A DNA stretch of 64,000 nt from Macrotrachela quadricornifera (taxonomy: Eukaryota; Rotifera; Eurotatoria; Philodinida; Philodinidae): contig JAJEKB010020583.1 in assembly GCA_022393335.1 (NCBI GenBank), positions 512,287 through 576,286 on the forward strand. The letters are read 5' to 3'. Of this stretch, positions 34,365 to 45,432 are shown in pieces (position 1 is the first letter of the stretch; each line of letters begins with the position of its first letter). The translations under genes and the position numbers were made by a program. The notes under the pieces were generated by a model, which was given only the letters and a program-made list of their open reading frames with translations, had not been told where the DNA came from and ran no database searches.

Positions 34365-35255
34365 TTAGCCGAGTTTAGAGCGAAATTCAGCCATAGAAAA
34401 GTTGGGATCGATCTTGCGACCTTTTGGTACTGCCGCCTCTTTATGTCCTATTACACGAGCAGTGGGCACGCCATAAGCTTTCTGGAGAGCTTTAACACCT
34501 TTTACGTAGCTCTGATATTGAACTTCCGGCCAGTGTGCATGTCCACTATCAGTAGCTGGCAAACCAACTCCTTCCGCCTCAATACCGATGGCGTTATTAT
34601 TTCCATAGATGGAGTCATCGATCGTGTTGCCGGCATGATAGGCGCGACCTGCTGCAATGACAAACCAAGTTCCCGATCGACCTAAACCAAGTTGTGCGAT
34701 TGGACCGGAAAGACTAGGGGTACCGTCACGAACGGTTCCCAACGATGGATAGTCACCGGATGCTGGACCTGCTGTGTGATGAATAATTATACCTTTCACA
34801 GAGGACATTACTCCATGGCCACGTGTCTTCCAGCCGGCAACTTCGACCACATTGACACCAGCACTACGAAGAATGTCAGCCAATCCTGTGAGCATTGTGT
34901 TAGTTGGTTTACTGGGACTAGGGCCAGTCGGAGTAGATCCTACTGTGCAACATTGAATATGCTGAGGACCAGGACAGAGATTGGCCGGATCGGAGGTTCC
35001 CGTACAAGTCGAAGTTGGTTGACATTTGCCCGCGACACCCTTGCTGTTCTTGCATGTGCCATATGTGCAACACTGGATCGAATTGTCACCAGGACAGAGA
35101 TTGGCTGGATCCGAGGCTCCTTTTCTGGACGCACATGTGCTCGTACTAATACATTCCCCACTAATACCATTTCTGGCCGTACACGTTCCATATGATTGTG
35201 CAAGAGTGGTCAAAGGCAGAACCACCGCTATCATGAATCGCATAATGATCCACAT
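34365..35255 (-). CDS. Secreted N-acetylmuramoyl-L-alanine amidase (amidase_2/PGRP fold), bacterial type
   Basis: A single exon of 296 aa with a signal peptide ('MRFMIAVVLPLTTLAQ'; Met5 is an alternative start). Two six-Cys modules follow, residues 23-63 and 66-103, each with the order GTC..C..C..NLCPG..CC. After a Pro/Thr/Ser linker comes an amidase_2 domain, about 122-296. His159/His160 are in 'IIIHHTAGPASG', His271 is in 'VIGHKEAAVPKGRKIDP' and Asp283 is in the same motif, so the zinc site looks complete. The domain sequence ('GWKTRGHG', 'LGLGRSGTWFVIAAGRAYHA', 'AIGIEAEGVG') is the type I know from actinobacteria and their phages rather than from animal PGRPs. It cleaves the amide between muramic acid and L-Ala in peptidoglycan. 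The gene is clearly GC-richer than its surroundings and has no intron. Digestion of, or defence against, bacteria is inferred. Confidence 0.93.
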   Translation of the reverse strand: MWIIMRFMIAVVLPLTTLAQSYGTCTARNGISGECISTSTCASRKGASDPANLCPGDNSIQCCTYGTCKNSKGVAGKCQPTSTCTGTSDPANLCPGPQHIQCCTVGSTPTGPSPSKPTNTMLTGLADILRSAGVNVVEVAGWKTRGHGVMSSVKGIIIHHTAGPASGDYPSLGTVRDGTPSLSGPIAQLGLGRSGTWFVIAAGRAYHAGNTIDDSIYGNNNAIGIEAEGVGLPATDSGHAHWPEVQYQSYVKGVKALQKAYGVPTARVIGHKEAAVPKGRKIDPNFSMAEFRSKLG

Positions 35256-35870
35256 TGGAATATTCTATGAGTATCAATCAGTGATACGATTAATATTAGT
35301 GAATAAATTTTTTTAACACGCTTTTATATACAGAAAAATAAATGGTAGGTGTGCTGTCAGGCGCTTCTTTCTCTTAGTTTTCTTCAGCTGATAACCTTTC
35401 TTTTTATTCCCATGTGGCTATAAGTGTACAAAAATAACTATTAATTACCAATTTTTTAGAGGAATGACAGAATTCTCACAAACAGAACTTAAAAATCCTG
35501 TATTCTAAGTAGATAAACGTAACAGGATAAACTAATAATTTATCAAAAATCTTGAATACTGTCATTGCTGATTTTCTAACAGTATATTACGTTATAAGCT
35601 TATGCACCAACTATTTTGCTTATAATCGATGTGATCAATTTCTGTTTTCAGCAAACTTCAAAGTACATCGATAACTTTCATTGATGAGAACGTTGCCATC
35701 TGTGAATCGTTTTTTTCAATTATAGAAAGATAAAAAACATAGTGTCTGATTGACGTATACAACGTTAGTTATTGTGTTTGGTGTGATAATCAAGTCAGTG
35801 AGAAGATTGACTTTACATATTGGTTCCATCTCAATCCAATCACCTTCAAAATTGTTCATTAAATAATATA
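35256..35870. promoter_or_regulatory. Bidirectional intergenic region between amidase and LPMO
   Basis: 615 bp separate the two divergent start codons. There is a good TATA box for the amidase, and only a weak GATAAAAAAC near 35728 for the LPMO. Shared upstream control is possible but not shown. Confidence 0.4.
35321..35330 (-). promoter_or_regulatory. TATA box of the amidase gene
   Basis: TATATAAAAG on the minus strand lies about 66-75 bp upstream of the ATG at 35255, inside the 615-bp region shared with the LPMO gene. Confidence 0.55.
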
Positions 35871-36599
35871 ATGATCATAATAAAATTTTGCGTTGTATTG
35901 TTTTTTGTCAAAATTGTAAATGGTCATGGAAGATTAGCTCTACCTTTAAGTCGAAGTTCAGCATGGCAACTTGGTTTCAATACACCGATTAATTACAATG
36001 ATTATGGATTGAATTGTGGTGGATATGCAGTAAGTTAACTGATGCTTTTAAAATTGAGTTATGATTTTGATTTATTGTGAATGTAGCATCATTGGGCGAT
36101 GGGTGGAAAATGTGGAGTATGTGGTGACGCAGTTGATGGACTTCGAGATAATGAAGCCCCTAATGGCAAATATTTTACAGGTGTCACCACACATACTTAC
36201 AAAGCTGGATCTGTAATCGATGTTCGCGTCGAGATGAAGCAAAACCATAGAGGTTGGTTCCTTTTCAAGGTCTGTCCAGTGACAGACAATAATGTTGAAG
36301 TGACTCAAGAATGTTTGGATCAATATCCATTAGAAATTGTTCAAGCACCTACAACACCCACCAGCCGTTACCGCTGGGATATCCCAGGCACTTATACGCA
36401 TAGTATTGCTCCTGGTTGGGATCTTCCATCATACTCCTTTAAAGTGAAGCTACCCGATGGTTTGACATGTGATCGATGTGTTTTACAATGGGATTGGACA
36501 TGTGCTAATCGTTGGGGTGCAAGCGATGGAAAACAAGGCTTGGGCTACGGTCCACAGGAAACTTTCCGAGGCTGTTCTGATATTCGTATTGAATACTGA
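35871..36599 (+). CDS. Lytic polysaccharide monooxygenase, AA15-like, 2 exons, 223 aa
   Basis: Exon 1 is 35871-36029 and exon 2 is 36087-36599, with a 57-bp phase-0 intron. I used the ATG at 35871 because it directly starts a signal peptide, 'MIIIKFCVVLFFVKIVNG', followed by His19. Cleavage there would expose the N-terminal His needed for the copper histidine brace. The second His is His107 in 'KQNHRGWF'. Other family words are 'INYNDYGLNCGGYA', 'GKCGVCGDA', 'TQECLDQYPLEI' and 'CDRCVLQWDWTC'. These match AA15 LPMOs of invertebrates, which oxidatively cleave chitin or cellulose outside the cell. Length is that of a lone catalytic domain with no binding module. It is divergent to the amidase, which suggests a joint role in feeding on microbial or fungal walls. 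Confidence 0.92.
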
Positions 36600-37950
36600 T
36601 CTAATGTGGACAATTCCTTTCATTTTTGACGACATAATTCTCACTTGTACTTTATATGTGTCAATGAAATCCGTCAATTTCAGATGTTTACAGAAGTGAA
36701 GAAAGCTATTAAATCTTACAGTATTCTGCCTTGTTCTGTTGATATATAGTTGCTGGATTTATTCTACCGTAAACTTCCATTCCTTGGAATGTTTATTTCA
36801 ACATTGTTAGATATCACTCATTGAGATATATAATAACAAAAAACTGGAGAATGATTTCATATCATTTTTATGAAAAGAGAATCTTTTTTGAAGAAATCTA
36901 TTTACTCTCAGACAGGTTTTTAGATATGAATTTTATTTGTGATGATCTATGCTTCCTTTTGATCTTAGTACATATCCTAAATGTGAACAAAAAATTCAAT
37001 CATTTATACAAATTATTACTTACCATAGTGGTCAAAGGTCTGATACCACTTTTTTGTTGAGAGCAGTGTATCATAACTATACAATGATGCATATTTAATT
37101 TAACTAGCGAGAACTTGTGCATGCTGTACAGCTGATTTTTCCTTTAACGTTTGACTTCCGATGTTTAACTTTTCATCCGATAACAGGCATACAGATAATC
37201 GATAGGAGCTTGAGTTAATGATCACGAAAAACTCAAATGATTTCAGTTTCGTCCTTTTATTCGACAACGCGGTTTTCCACACTGATTCCGAATGCGATAA
37301 TTTTATTGTATGAAAACCTAATTTCGATGAAGAAAATTAAGAAATACGAGCACAAATGTAGCTGTGTTGACCGCCACTTAAGCTATCATGTTAATGGTAT
37401 TAAACAATTTAATACTCTTTAAAAACGAACGTGCCATACAGAACTATTAAGGGTTTTAGACAATTTTAAGAACCATAACATGTAAAACATGGTTCTAGAG
37501 CAAGTTACTTGAACCTTTTTGGTTAGCTCAGTTATTCGTAATATCTGATACAATTTTCTATTAGATTACTGATTTCTCCGATAATCATGTTTATCTTTTT
37601 CAAATATTGAATTTCAAATTGAATCATATGTTGCGCTAAGCATGAAAAACTCGAATAGCTTTACTATGCACTTTGATTATGGCATAGAGGTACGAAGTCA
37701 TACTGAAATTGTCTTAATCTCATAGGTTTTATACAAAAACTTCTCGAGACTTCTCAGCAGAAAGATTGGCAGTGTCTCTCCTTAAGTTTTTGTCGACAGA
37801 TAGAGATTCATAGCGTTTCATATAGACATAAAAGTTAAAATCTAGATATAAGGAATAATATAGAAATAAAGGGTTAGCTATATAAATAAGTTGTCAGACG
37901 CAAACATCGCGAGTTACTGACAGATATAATATATGAAATATAGCCACACA
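36600..37950. other. AT-rich intergenic
   Basis: No protein-like frames above noise. Towards 37800-38040 the sequence is made of degenerate AGATATA-type simple repeats. Confidence 0.5.
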
Positions 37951-37989
37951 GGTTACGTTAGATATAAGAGATTAGATATAAATGTAAGA

Positions 37990-38860
37990 TGTTTAGAGAT
38001 GGGCAAGAGCATAGATATAGAATGAGACGTTAAGCAAAAGAAATAAGAACATTTGTAGTGTTTTCTATCTGAACGAATTGTGTTCGTAGCTGAAACATAT
38101 TTTCGTTTCAACTTGTAAAATAATTCTAAGGAATTGAAATACCTACCAAAAAACAATTGGCACATATCCTATAGTTGATTCACTTAAAACCCATACTTTA
38201 TATCCTCTTTTAGTTGGCTTCAACGACTCGTACTGTTTTATAAAAGATTTTCCTTTGAATTTTATTATTAATTCATCTATCGACACACATGATCCCAGTT
38301 TGTAGTTTTACTGGAAATTTCTTTTCAGAAGATTTAAAAAACCATATACTTTATATAGTTTGTTATAATCATGGAAGTCCCTCGAAGCTATTTTGGAATT
38401 ATCAACTAAGTGGATATTAGAAAAAAGCCTATAAAACTCATCTCAAGTCATCGTCTTTGCTACGACCAATGTAAATAAGTTTTTGTCTTGGTTCCAATAG
38501 TCTTTAATCCTTGGTACATTATTAAAACCCACAATAAACAAAAAGTTCAATAAATATCAACATTTCATCTTCGTCGACTTCCATTCATTACATGATGTTG
38601 TCGCCTCTTTGAATACACCATTGTTTTCCACAAATGTTTATTTGATTTATGATCAGTGGAATAACATTGTGATTTTCTAATATATATTCATCGAAATAAT
38701 CGAAAGAAGCTGAGAATCGTGAGTTGTTGATGTCCCATTCTCATTCATTTATTGAATTTCGATTAAGTTCTTCAACCAACATATCATTATCTTGAGAAGT
38801 GCTGCTGAATTCATATGAACTACTTGTATTTCCATTTTCATCAAATAGACTATTATTACA
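37990..38860 (-). pseudogene. Dead piggyBac transposase, copy 2
   Basis: Minus-strand pieces in order: 'IKDYWNQDKNLFTLVVAKTM' near 38515, 'YRLFSNIHLVDNSKIASRDF' near 38400, 'SCVSIDELIIKFKGKSFIKQ' near 38290, 'KPTKRGYKVWVLSES' near 38200, and 'CQLFFGRYFNSLELFYKLKR' near 38140, followed by 'TNTIRSDRKHYKC'. These are the DEFYRLF, SIDE, KGR, KrGyKvW and FFDnYFtS..L..L blocks of DDE_Tnp_1_7. The catalytic-region 'SIDE' motif survives here, but many stops and frame shifts break the gene. It differs from copy 1, so it is a second lineage. Confidence 0.8.
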
Positions 38861-39239
38861 ATCAAAATTAGAGTCCACTGAATAGTTTATAGCTTTGTGT
38901 TTTATGTATCAACTTGGTTTTAGTTTTGTTTCTAATATATATATATATCCGAATACCGAGTACCGTGTAGAAGTTTCTAGGAACTTCTAGAAATTTTGAT
39001 GCGGAAATATATCGTATGGAAGACAGCGTAATGATTTATGATATTAATTTTTTAAAATTCAAGTTATGTAGTCAAATTTCTGTTTCGAACTAGAAAAATT
39101 TGATTTAATATACTCCTCAGTGGTATCTATACACCTCATCATCTGTACCAGTTTGCGCAGGTTTCTACCGAATTCCAAGATAATCAAAAATTCAAGGGCT
39201 AGAGGATTCTCAAGTTGGTACATATATATATCACCAGCA

Positions 39240-39773
39240 CTCAAAGGGTTGAATGAATAATATTATAGAACATATATTTATTACCAGTTGATTAATAACA
39301 TATTAGTAGAATTAAATGATCAATTTTTAACAAAAAATTGACATATTCTGTCAAATTTATTACCATTATGTGTTGAAAGTGTTACAGTTTTACATTTTGA
39401 CTTATGAAAATCATTTGTTAGTCATTTAAATTTTGATAGTAATGTTTAACTAATGAATTAGTGGTTATGTAAGTGATGTTGCAAAAACCAATCTTTAGCT
39501 TCTATGATTGATTTGTATAAAGAATTATATCAATTTGCACAAGCTTTCCCAACACTTGTTGTACTTATGGAAGGTGCGATTACTATTCCAGTCACTTCGA
39601 TGACTTGCGAACAGGCCTTTTCGAAAATGAAACCAATCAAAACAACAATGACGGACGATAGTTAAAGTGATTTATGTGTATTAATTGTAGAACGTGATAG
39701 TGATGTAAATTTTAAGCAGTTTATTGATAAATTTCTAGATATTCGTGAAAATAGTCCTATTATATTAAAGTAA
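39240..39773 (+). pseudogene. hAT transposase C-terminal remnant
   Basis: The plus strand reads 'LYKELYQFAQAFPTLVVLME', then 'ITIPVTSMTCEQAFSKMKPI' and 'KTTMTDDS', a stop, and 'SDLCVLIVERDSDVNFKQF'. This is the hAT C-terminal dimerisation block (pattern 'iP.SsatcER.FS..k.ik...R..m'). Upstream from 39240, 'YYQLINNILVELNDQFLTKN' fits the preceding region. The 5' part is missing and stops are present. It lies next to dead piggyBac sequence and the assembly gap. Confidence 0.75.
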
Positions 39774-40210
39774 AAATTTAATTTGTTGTCTTAACTGCTC
39801 AGTGACTGCAAAAGACTAAATATCACCTGATTCTCATCACCCTTAAATTTCTAGTTACACCACTATATAGAAGTTATCTCTTTGAAAAAAGTTAGTTTTC
39901 GTCAGAATAGTCAAAATTGAGGTATATACAAACGAAGATAGCCCATCATTAGCTTTTTCACAAATTATAAAAACTTTTCTATAATACCTCGTTTTTGTCC
40001 AAAAGTTTTCAAAAACTCTGAAACTCCATTTTTGAAAAATCTATAGTTTTTTTTTCATTTTTCACTTATTCAAATGCGCATCTAAAACTTGTCTCTCAAG
40101 ATGAAAGGTATGCCGTTGTCCTTTTTATTAAAATTAAACTAGTTTTTCCTATATATATTATATAAAAAAATTATTTTTCGAGAGTTTTTATAGTCTCTCA
40201 AAGTTGTCAC
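39774..40210. other. AT-rich sequence up to the gap
   Basis: Nothing recognised between the hAT remnant and the run of Ns. Confidence 0.4.
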
Positions 40211-40610
40211 NNNNNNNNNNNNNNNNNNNNNNNNNNNNNNNNNNNNNNNNNNNNNNNNNNNNNNNNNNNNNNNNNNNNNNNNNNNNNNNNNNNNNNNNNN
40301 NNNNNNNNNNNNNNNNNNNNNNNNNNNNNNNNNNNNNNNNNNNNNNNNNNNNNNNNNNNNNNNNNNNNNNNNNNNNNNNNNNNNNNNNNNNNNNNNNNNN
40401 NNNNNNNNNNNNNNNNNNNNNNNNNNNNNNNNNNNNNNNNNNNNNNNNNNNNNNNNNNNNNNNNNNNNNNNNNNNNNNNNNNNNNNNNNNNNNNNNNNNN
40501 NNNNNNNNNNNNNNNNNNNNNNNNNNNNNNNNNNNNNNNNNNNNNNNNNNNNNNNNNNNNNNNNNNNNNNNNNNNNNNNNNNNNNNNNNNNNNNNNNNNN
40601 NNNNNNNNNN
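40211..40610. other. Assembly gap, 400 N
   Basis: Exactly 400 undetermined bases, a round number that suggests an estimated gap size. A TC repeat starts directly after it, so the gap probably spans simple sequence. Apparent ORFs across it are artefacts. Confidence 0.98.
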
Positions 40611-40708
40611 TCTCTCTCTCAATATCTAAGAGTTACACTGTAAATAAAAAATTGTTGTATTTGAATATATTTAGATTTCTATTACAAGCGCATAATAAAA
40701 AAAAAATA

Positions 40709-41743
40709 ATGTCATCAATTGACGTTATAATCCAACAACTAACTGTAGGAGCATCAACAATTGTTCTTGTTCTATTATGTACTGCATTTATATTAGGTGC
40801 AATTGGTCTTATATTTAATGCAATTATTTTTACTCGACCAATATTACGTCGTGAACCATGTTCACTCTATTTTTTATCATCAACATGTTTTAATTTATTT
40901 ATTATATTTGTGATGATACCTGTACGCATTCTTTCAAATAGTTATAATATAGATTTAGGTTATTACAATTTGGGAATTTGTAAAGTAGAATATTTTGCTT
41001 TCTATTCAATTCGTACAATATCTTGTTGGTTAATTACATGTGCATGTTTTGATCGATATTTACATAGTTCTTCAAATTTTAATATTCGACGAATAAGTTC
41101 ATTAAAAAATGCAAAAATAACAGTTGGAATAATTATTATTTTAATTCCCATTTTATATTGTCATATGATTGTTTATTTGGATATAAAATATACGACTAAT
41201 CAATTGGGTAGATTAGTACCTAATTGCAATACAGTTTATGATATTCAACGTACATTTCTTGCAATATGGTATATGATTTTATATTCACTTTGTCCATCAT
41301 TTTTAATGATTGTTTTTGGTTGTCTTACATTAAATAATATTCGTCAACGTCGTCAAATAACTTCAACAATCAATGGAAACAATACAATTGTTCGACGTAC
41401 AGATAGTCAACTTTTACGTATGTTAGCTGCTCAAGTATTTATGATTACGATAACTACTCTACCACAATCAATTAATCAATTATATGGATCATTCACCGCA
41501 AATTTATTTAAAGATAAACTTCAAATTGCTCAAGAAAATTTATCTAGTAGAGTTTTAGGTGGATTAACATTTTTTGCTCATTCGAGTAGTTTTTATTTGT
41601 TTACATTATCTGGTACTGTTTTTCGCAAGGAACTTTATAAGATCTTTCGAACATGTTCCCGTCATAAGCGAACACGTGTAAACACAATACATGCTGAAAC
41701 ACATCATATGCCGATTTTGCCTGAAAAATTAATAAATCAATAA
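40709..41743 (+). CDS. Rhodopsin-like GPCR, 344 aa
   Basis: A single exon. I use the ATG at 40709 ('MSSIDVIIQQL'), which is directly followed by TM1; the frame is open further up, towards the gap. Seven hydrophobic segments are visible. TM1 is 'LVLLCTAFILGAIGLIFNAI' with the conserved Asn. An intracellular 'FTRPILRREPCSLYFLSSTC' precedes TM2. TM3 ends in 'ACFDRYLHS' (the DRY site). TM6 includes 'MLAAQVFMITITTLPQSIN'. TM7 is 'FAHSSSFYLFTLSGTVFRKE', ending in the region of the usual NPxxY, which is altered. Cys residues in 'GICKVEYF' and 'VPNCNTVYD' can form the TM3-ECL2 disulfide. Ligand unknown; such small receptors form large bdelloid families (recall). Confidence 0.88.
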   Translation: MSSIDVIIQQLTVGASTIVLVLLCTAFILGAIGLIFNAIIFTRPILRREPCSLYFLSSTCFNLFIIFVMIPVRILSNSYNIDLGYYNLGICKVEYFAFYSIRTISCWLITCACFDRYLHSSSNFNIRRISSLKNAKITVGIIIILIPILYCHMIVYLDIKYTTNQLGRLVPNCNTVYDIQRTFLAIWYMILYSLCPSFLMIVFGCLTLNNIRQRRQITSTINGNNTIVRRTDSQLLRMLAAQVFMITITTLPQSINQLYGSFTANLFKDKLQIAQENLSSRVLGGLTFFAHSSSFYLFTLSGTVFRKELYKIFRTCSRHKRTRVNTIHAETHHMPILPEKLINQ

Positions 41744-43162
41744 TATTTCAATATGTTAATATGGATGTTATTTGAAAGACAAAGTTTTGGACTGAATATT
41801 AAATTTTTCCTTATTTGTCTCTAGCATAGAGTAAGTTTAACAGAAAAAATGAATAAAAAAAAGCAATCTGAGTCTTGTGATTGAGACTAATTAACCATTA
41901 AATTATTAAAATGCAAAAATTCAGATATTTATTGATGCACAAAATGTATTAGAAAGAAATATTTTATTTTATGTTCTTTATTCTACCACTCAGAGCACAT
42001 ATATCTTATAATGGAAGCTTTCTATTGTAAATATAAAAGATTAAACATATTTGAATCAAATTAAAACATTTATTGACAAATTAACTAATATAAAATATGA
42101 GTTGCTCTGGACGTGCATGAACCAAGACTGAAATATTCAAATTTTAAAATATATATAGGATCCACAATTCAAAATTTCAGCGCAGTTTTTATTTTTTTGT
42201 TGTATTGATTGATCATGGTTCATTTGATTATATAAGAAAATAACTGCACACTTAGCCTCTTATCGTTAGATAGAAGTATTCCAACAAGTGGTACTACAAA
42301 GATCAGATTTTAGTTATAAAACATTGTTTAAAATATACGAATTTAGTTTGTATATTCTTATATCCGTGAAACAACAATTTGTGAGATGGATTGTATTTAT
42401 TAATCTTTTCATTGATTTTTCACGCTATATTTGAGTAACTAAGCAGAAAATAGAAGGCACTAAAATCAATGAAATTTCATTGTAAATTTTGCAGGTAAAT
42501 ACACAAAGCAATTAAAATTTCATACGTCTTTTGGCAGTCAATTAAGGAGTATATTCGCATGTTTTTTGGAAACTTCTTTTAACTAAAAGTGCATGATATT
42601 TACAGACTATTTGAATATTACAGAAAGATAAAATTCACAAATATTGCTTAATACTCACACTTCTGACTTCCATACACTCATTAGAGAAAAAAAGTAACGG
42701 ATAGAATTTTATTTAATAACTAAATAAATATATGAATGATTGTTGCTTCTCGATCGCAATCCATACGAAATAAAGAATAATGCAGATAATGATCGATCAT
42801 GATCAATAAGAACATACATATGATTAAATGGAGCTTTTTAGTGATATTGACTTAAAATATATTTTGTTAAATATCATGATATAAAGAATTGAGATATCTA
42901 TAATTTCTATAATCATATTACTTAAAATATTGTTTTTCTTAGTACTGACCTATTTCCATGACTCTATTGTATTTGCATTCAGTTGTATTTTACTTGTTAG
43001 TGATGAATAATTTATATATCAGAAATTAAAGAAAGAATAAGTGTGCATCATATTGTCTATTTAATTCTATATTGAAATAACATTATAAAGAAAAACTATT
43101 CTATTTATAATGATTATTTACGTGTATTAGTATCTGTGTGGATGCATATGATGAGTGATTAC
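41744..43162. other. AT-rich intergenic
   Basis: No gene or element was found between the GPCR and the MITE at 43163. Confidence 0.5.
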
Positions 43163-43481
43163 CAGTGTTTCCAATGACAAGTGTACACTGTACATTTTAC
43201 TCAGAAAAGGAAAGTGTACATACTTTGGAGGTAGTTTTAGTTTTCTTGACCTCCTCATGGGCGTTTTTTTTTTGCTCTTCAGTTTCTAGTTTTTAGAACA
43301 CTCTAGTAGCTCAAACAAAAAATTTTTCAAACATTTTCATTATTTTTTTTTCCAGATTAAAAAAAATTTTTTAGTACACTTTGTACACTTTGTTTCTAAA
43401 ACAAAAGTGCACACATACACTTTGTACCCAGAAGTAAAGTGTATTTGTACACTCTGTTTAAGATTTCCATTGGAAACACTG
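43163..43481. mobile_element. MITE of the CAGTGTTTCCAATG family, full copy
   Basis: CAGTGTTTCCAATG at 43163 and CATTGGAAACACTG ending at 43481 are perfect inverted ends around 319 bp. The interior is rich in GTGTACA/TGTACAC words, and the right half has AGTACACTTTGTACACTTTG. A partial second copy lies at 55 kb. No clear target duplication. Confidence 0.75.
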
Positions 43482-44274
43482 CAGAGAAGAGATAAGAAAT
43501 AATCATGTACGTCATGTAACAAGAAGCAAAATGTAGCAAAAACTCACTCATATATTGCTTCTTCATCATACCACTAGGTATTGTTCTGTACTTGAGAAGA
43601 AAAAACGACGGTTTCTAGATTTGAGCTAAGCTTTTAGATGTAATTAGTCTACATAGCATGTGTAGAAAGTTGAGTTATCAAAAAATCATAGGTGTAGATT
43701 GTCTATGTTAAAATGTATTGTTGCATGTATATCTTAAGTGGGAAAATAATTATGGAATAGCTCAATAGAAAATTAAATAATATTTTTCAACAGGATGCTA
43801 TATGTGTTTTGAATCTATTAGATTAGGCAAATAGCACATTCTATTCGGATACATCTTTTTATCAAACAATTTAACTTATATGTGAACGACAATCATGTTT
43901 AGCTTACTTTTTTTATACACATCAAGCTTATGTGATTTATACGTATATGATACAAACGTCAGCTTGAACACGTTAAAACTATGGTTTTAGACGTAATTCT
44001 GCCGGCTGTATAACCGTAACAAAAAGAATTTCCCTTGAAATTTAATTTTATTGGACACTGATCAATAAGTAAAACTATTATGAAGAGAGTGCTCTTAGCG
44101 GTCTGTTTTGTTGCTCTCTAAGTCCATTTTATAACTTTTTCAATCAGAAGCAGTTCTAATTTGTCTTCATCATTCAGAAGTCATTTTATATGGTTAAACA
44201 ATATATAAATATACATTTAAATAATCGATAATCGTGTTTGATTAAAACACAATTTCACATAATATTTTCCTAAA

Positions 44275-44481
44275 TTAATTTCTGTTACCATAATGTATGT
44301 AAACAAATTCTGGGTGATGCTGAAATACGAAATATTGAACTTCTTGAATCATAGTTTGGTCGAAAGTTGTCTGACATGCATTATTAAGAAATGGGCCCAT
44401 GAAAAACACAAGACAAGTATTGTAACATTGTTCATTACAGTTGGATAACGAATCAATATGTTGAACTTCATTTTCATCCAT
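44275..44481 (-). CDS. Small ORF, possible exon, unassigned
   Basis: 68 codons reading 'SNCNEQCYNTCLVFFMGPFL' and ending 'PEFVYIHYGNRN'. The composition is protein-like with clustered Cys, but there is no signal peptide and no recognised domain. It may be one exon of a minus-strand gene with the Cys-rich exon at 45197; no splice link could be shown. Confidence 0.25.
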   Translation of the reverse strand: MDENEVQHIDSLSNCNEQCYNTCLVFFMGPFLNNACQTTFDQTMIQEVQYFVFQHHPEFVYIHYGNRN

Positions 44482-45196
44482 GGAAAAATTTTTAAAATAA
44501 TAAATTCATCATCACTTTCTTTTACATCACTATTCGAAATAGAAAATAAATAAAATTATGTTTGAATAATGATCAATGTTTGGATTTTTTTTTCAAAATT
44601 TGTTAAAATTCAAGAATGACTCAGAGGATTTTAATCAGAATACTATTCCTCTCCTGATCTAACCTCTTTATACTGTCCCTGCTCAAAACTTTTAGCAAAT
44701 TCAACGTATCGTACTGATCTAGTTCTTATCGAGTCCAAATTAAGTTTCTCGATTGACCAGAAATTCAATTCAATTTAACTCTCAATTGCATGGGATTGTG
44801 TATTCACTTATTTCATGTTATTTGACAAATTGCATTACATATCAGTTTGATCCGAACTGAAGAGAAGTGCAATCAAGTTAGAGAATAATTTGAGATAATG
44901 GTTAGTGAAACGAAAATTCTGTTGAAAATTGGTTTTATCTTGGAAAATTCTTCTCAAAAAAACCTATAGAAGAATATTTTTATTCTAATGTACTCCTGAT
45001 ATAATTCAGCAAAAAATAAAAACATTCACTCATGACAGAGATGCATTCTGATGGATAGCAAAAACTAGTACCAACTTCTATTCGACTTCAGTGAATATCG
45101 AATCCGTGAGAAAAATAATGTTAGATTTTTCAAGATTTAATAATCAGTAGTATCGTTTATTGATGGATGTCCATGATAAGAACAAGTTCTAGAAAT
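44482..45196. other. AT-rich intergenic
   Basis: No clear gene or repeat. Confidence 0.4.
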
Positions 45197-45427
45197 TTAT
45201 TTTTTCTTGCCAAGATTCAGATCCCAATTTGAAAAATTGAAAACAAGATTGGACCAATCGATTTGTGGAAAGATAAGACCAGTAAAATTGAAGCTGAAAT
45301 TTGGTATATATTCAAACGAACATTGTGTACATCGAAATGGACATCCACATGGATCATCCGGTGTTAATGTCGAACCACATATGCAGATTGATATGTCGGT
45401 GAAACACATTCGTTGTTCACATGTCTT
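45197..45427 (-). CDS. Cys-rich terminal exon, partial gene
   Basis: A minus-strand frame that opens at a TTTAG acceptor (about 45428). It reads 'KTCEQRMCFTDISICICGST', 'PDDPCGCPFRCTQC' and an aromatic/Asn tail ending 'NWDLNLGKKK'. The spacing of at least eight Cys suggests a small secreted disulfide-rich protein, but no signal-peptide exon was found. The long foldback element at 45433-46076 sits directly upstream, and a TATATAAAAGGG box lies beyond it at about 46193. The gene may have been interrupted by that insertion. Family unknown. Confidence 0.35.
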   Translation of the reverse strand, partial: KTCEQRMCFTDISICICGSTLTPDDPCGCPFRCTQCSFEYIPNFSFNFTGLIFPQIDWSNLVFNFSNWDLNLGKKK

Positions 45428-45432
45428 CCTAA

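Noticed and set aside
34692..35195. Plus-strand ORFs opposite the amidase
   Set aside because: The minus strand encodes a complete signal peptide, Cys modules and amidase; the opposite frames are shadows of GC-richer coding DNA.
40188..40629. ORFs of about 140 codons on both strands
   Set aside because: They consist of the N gap.
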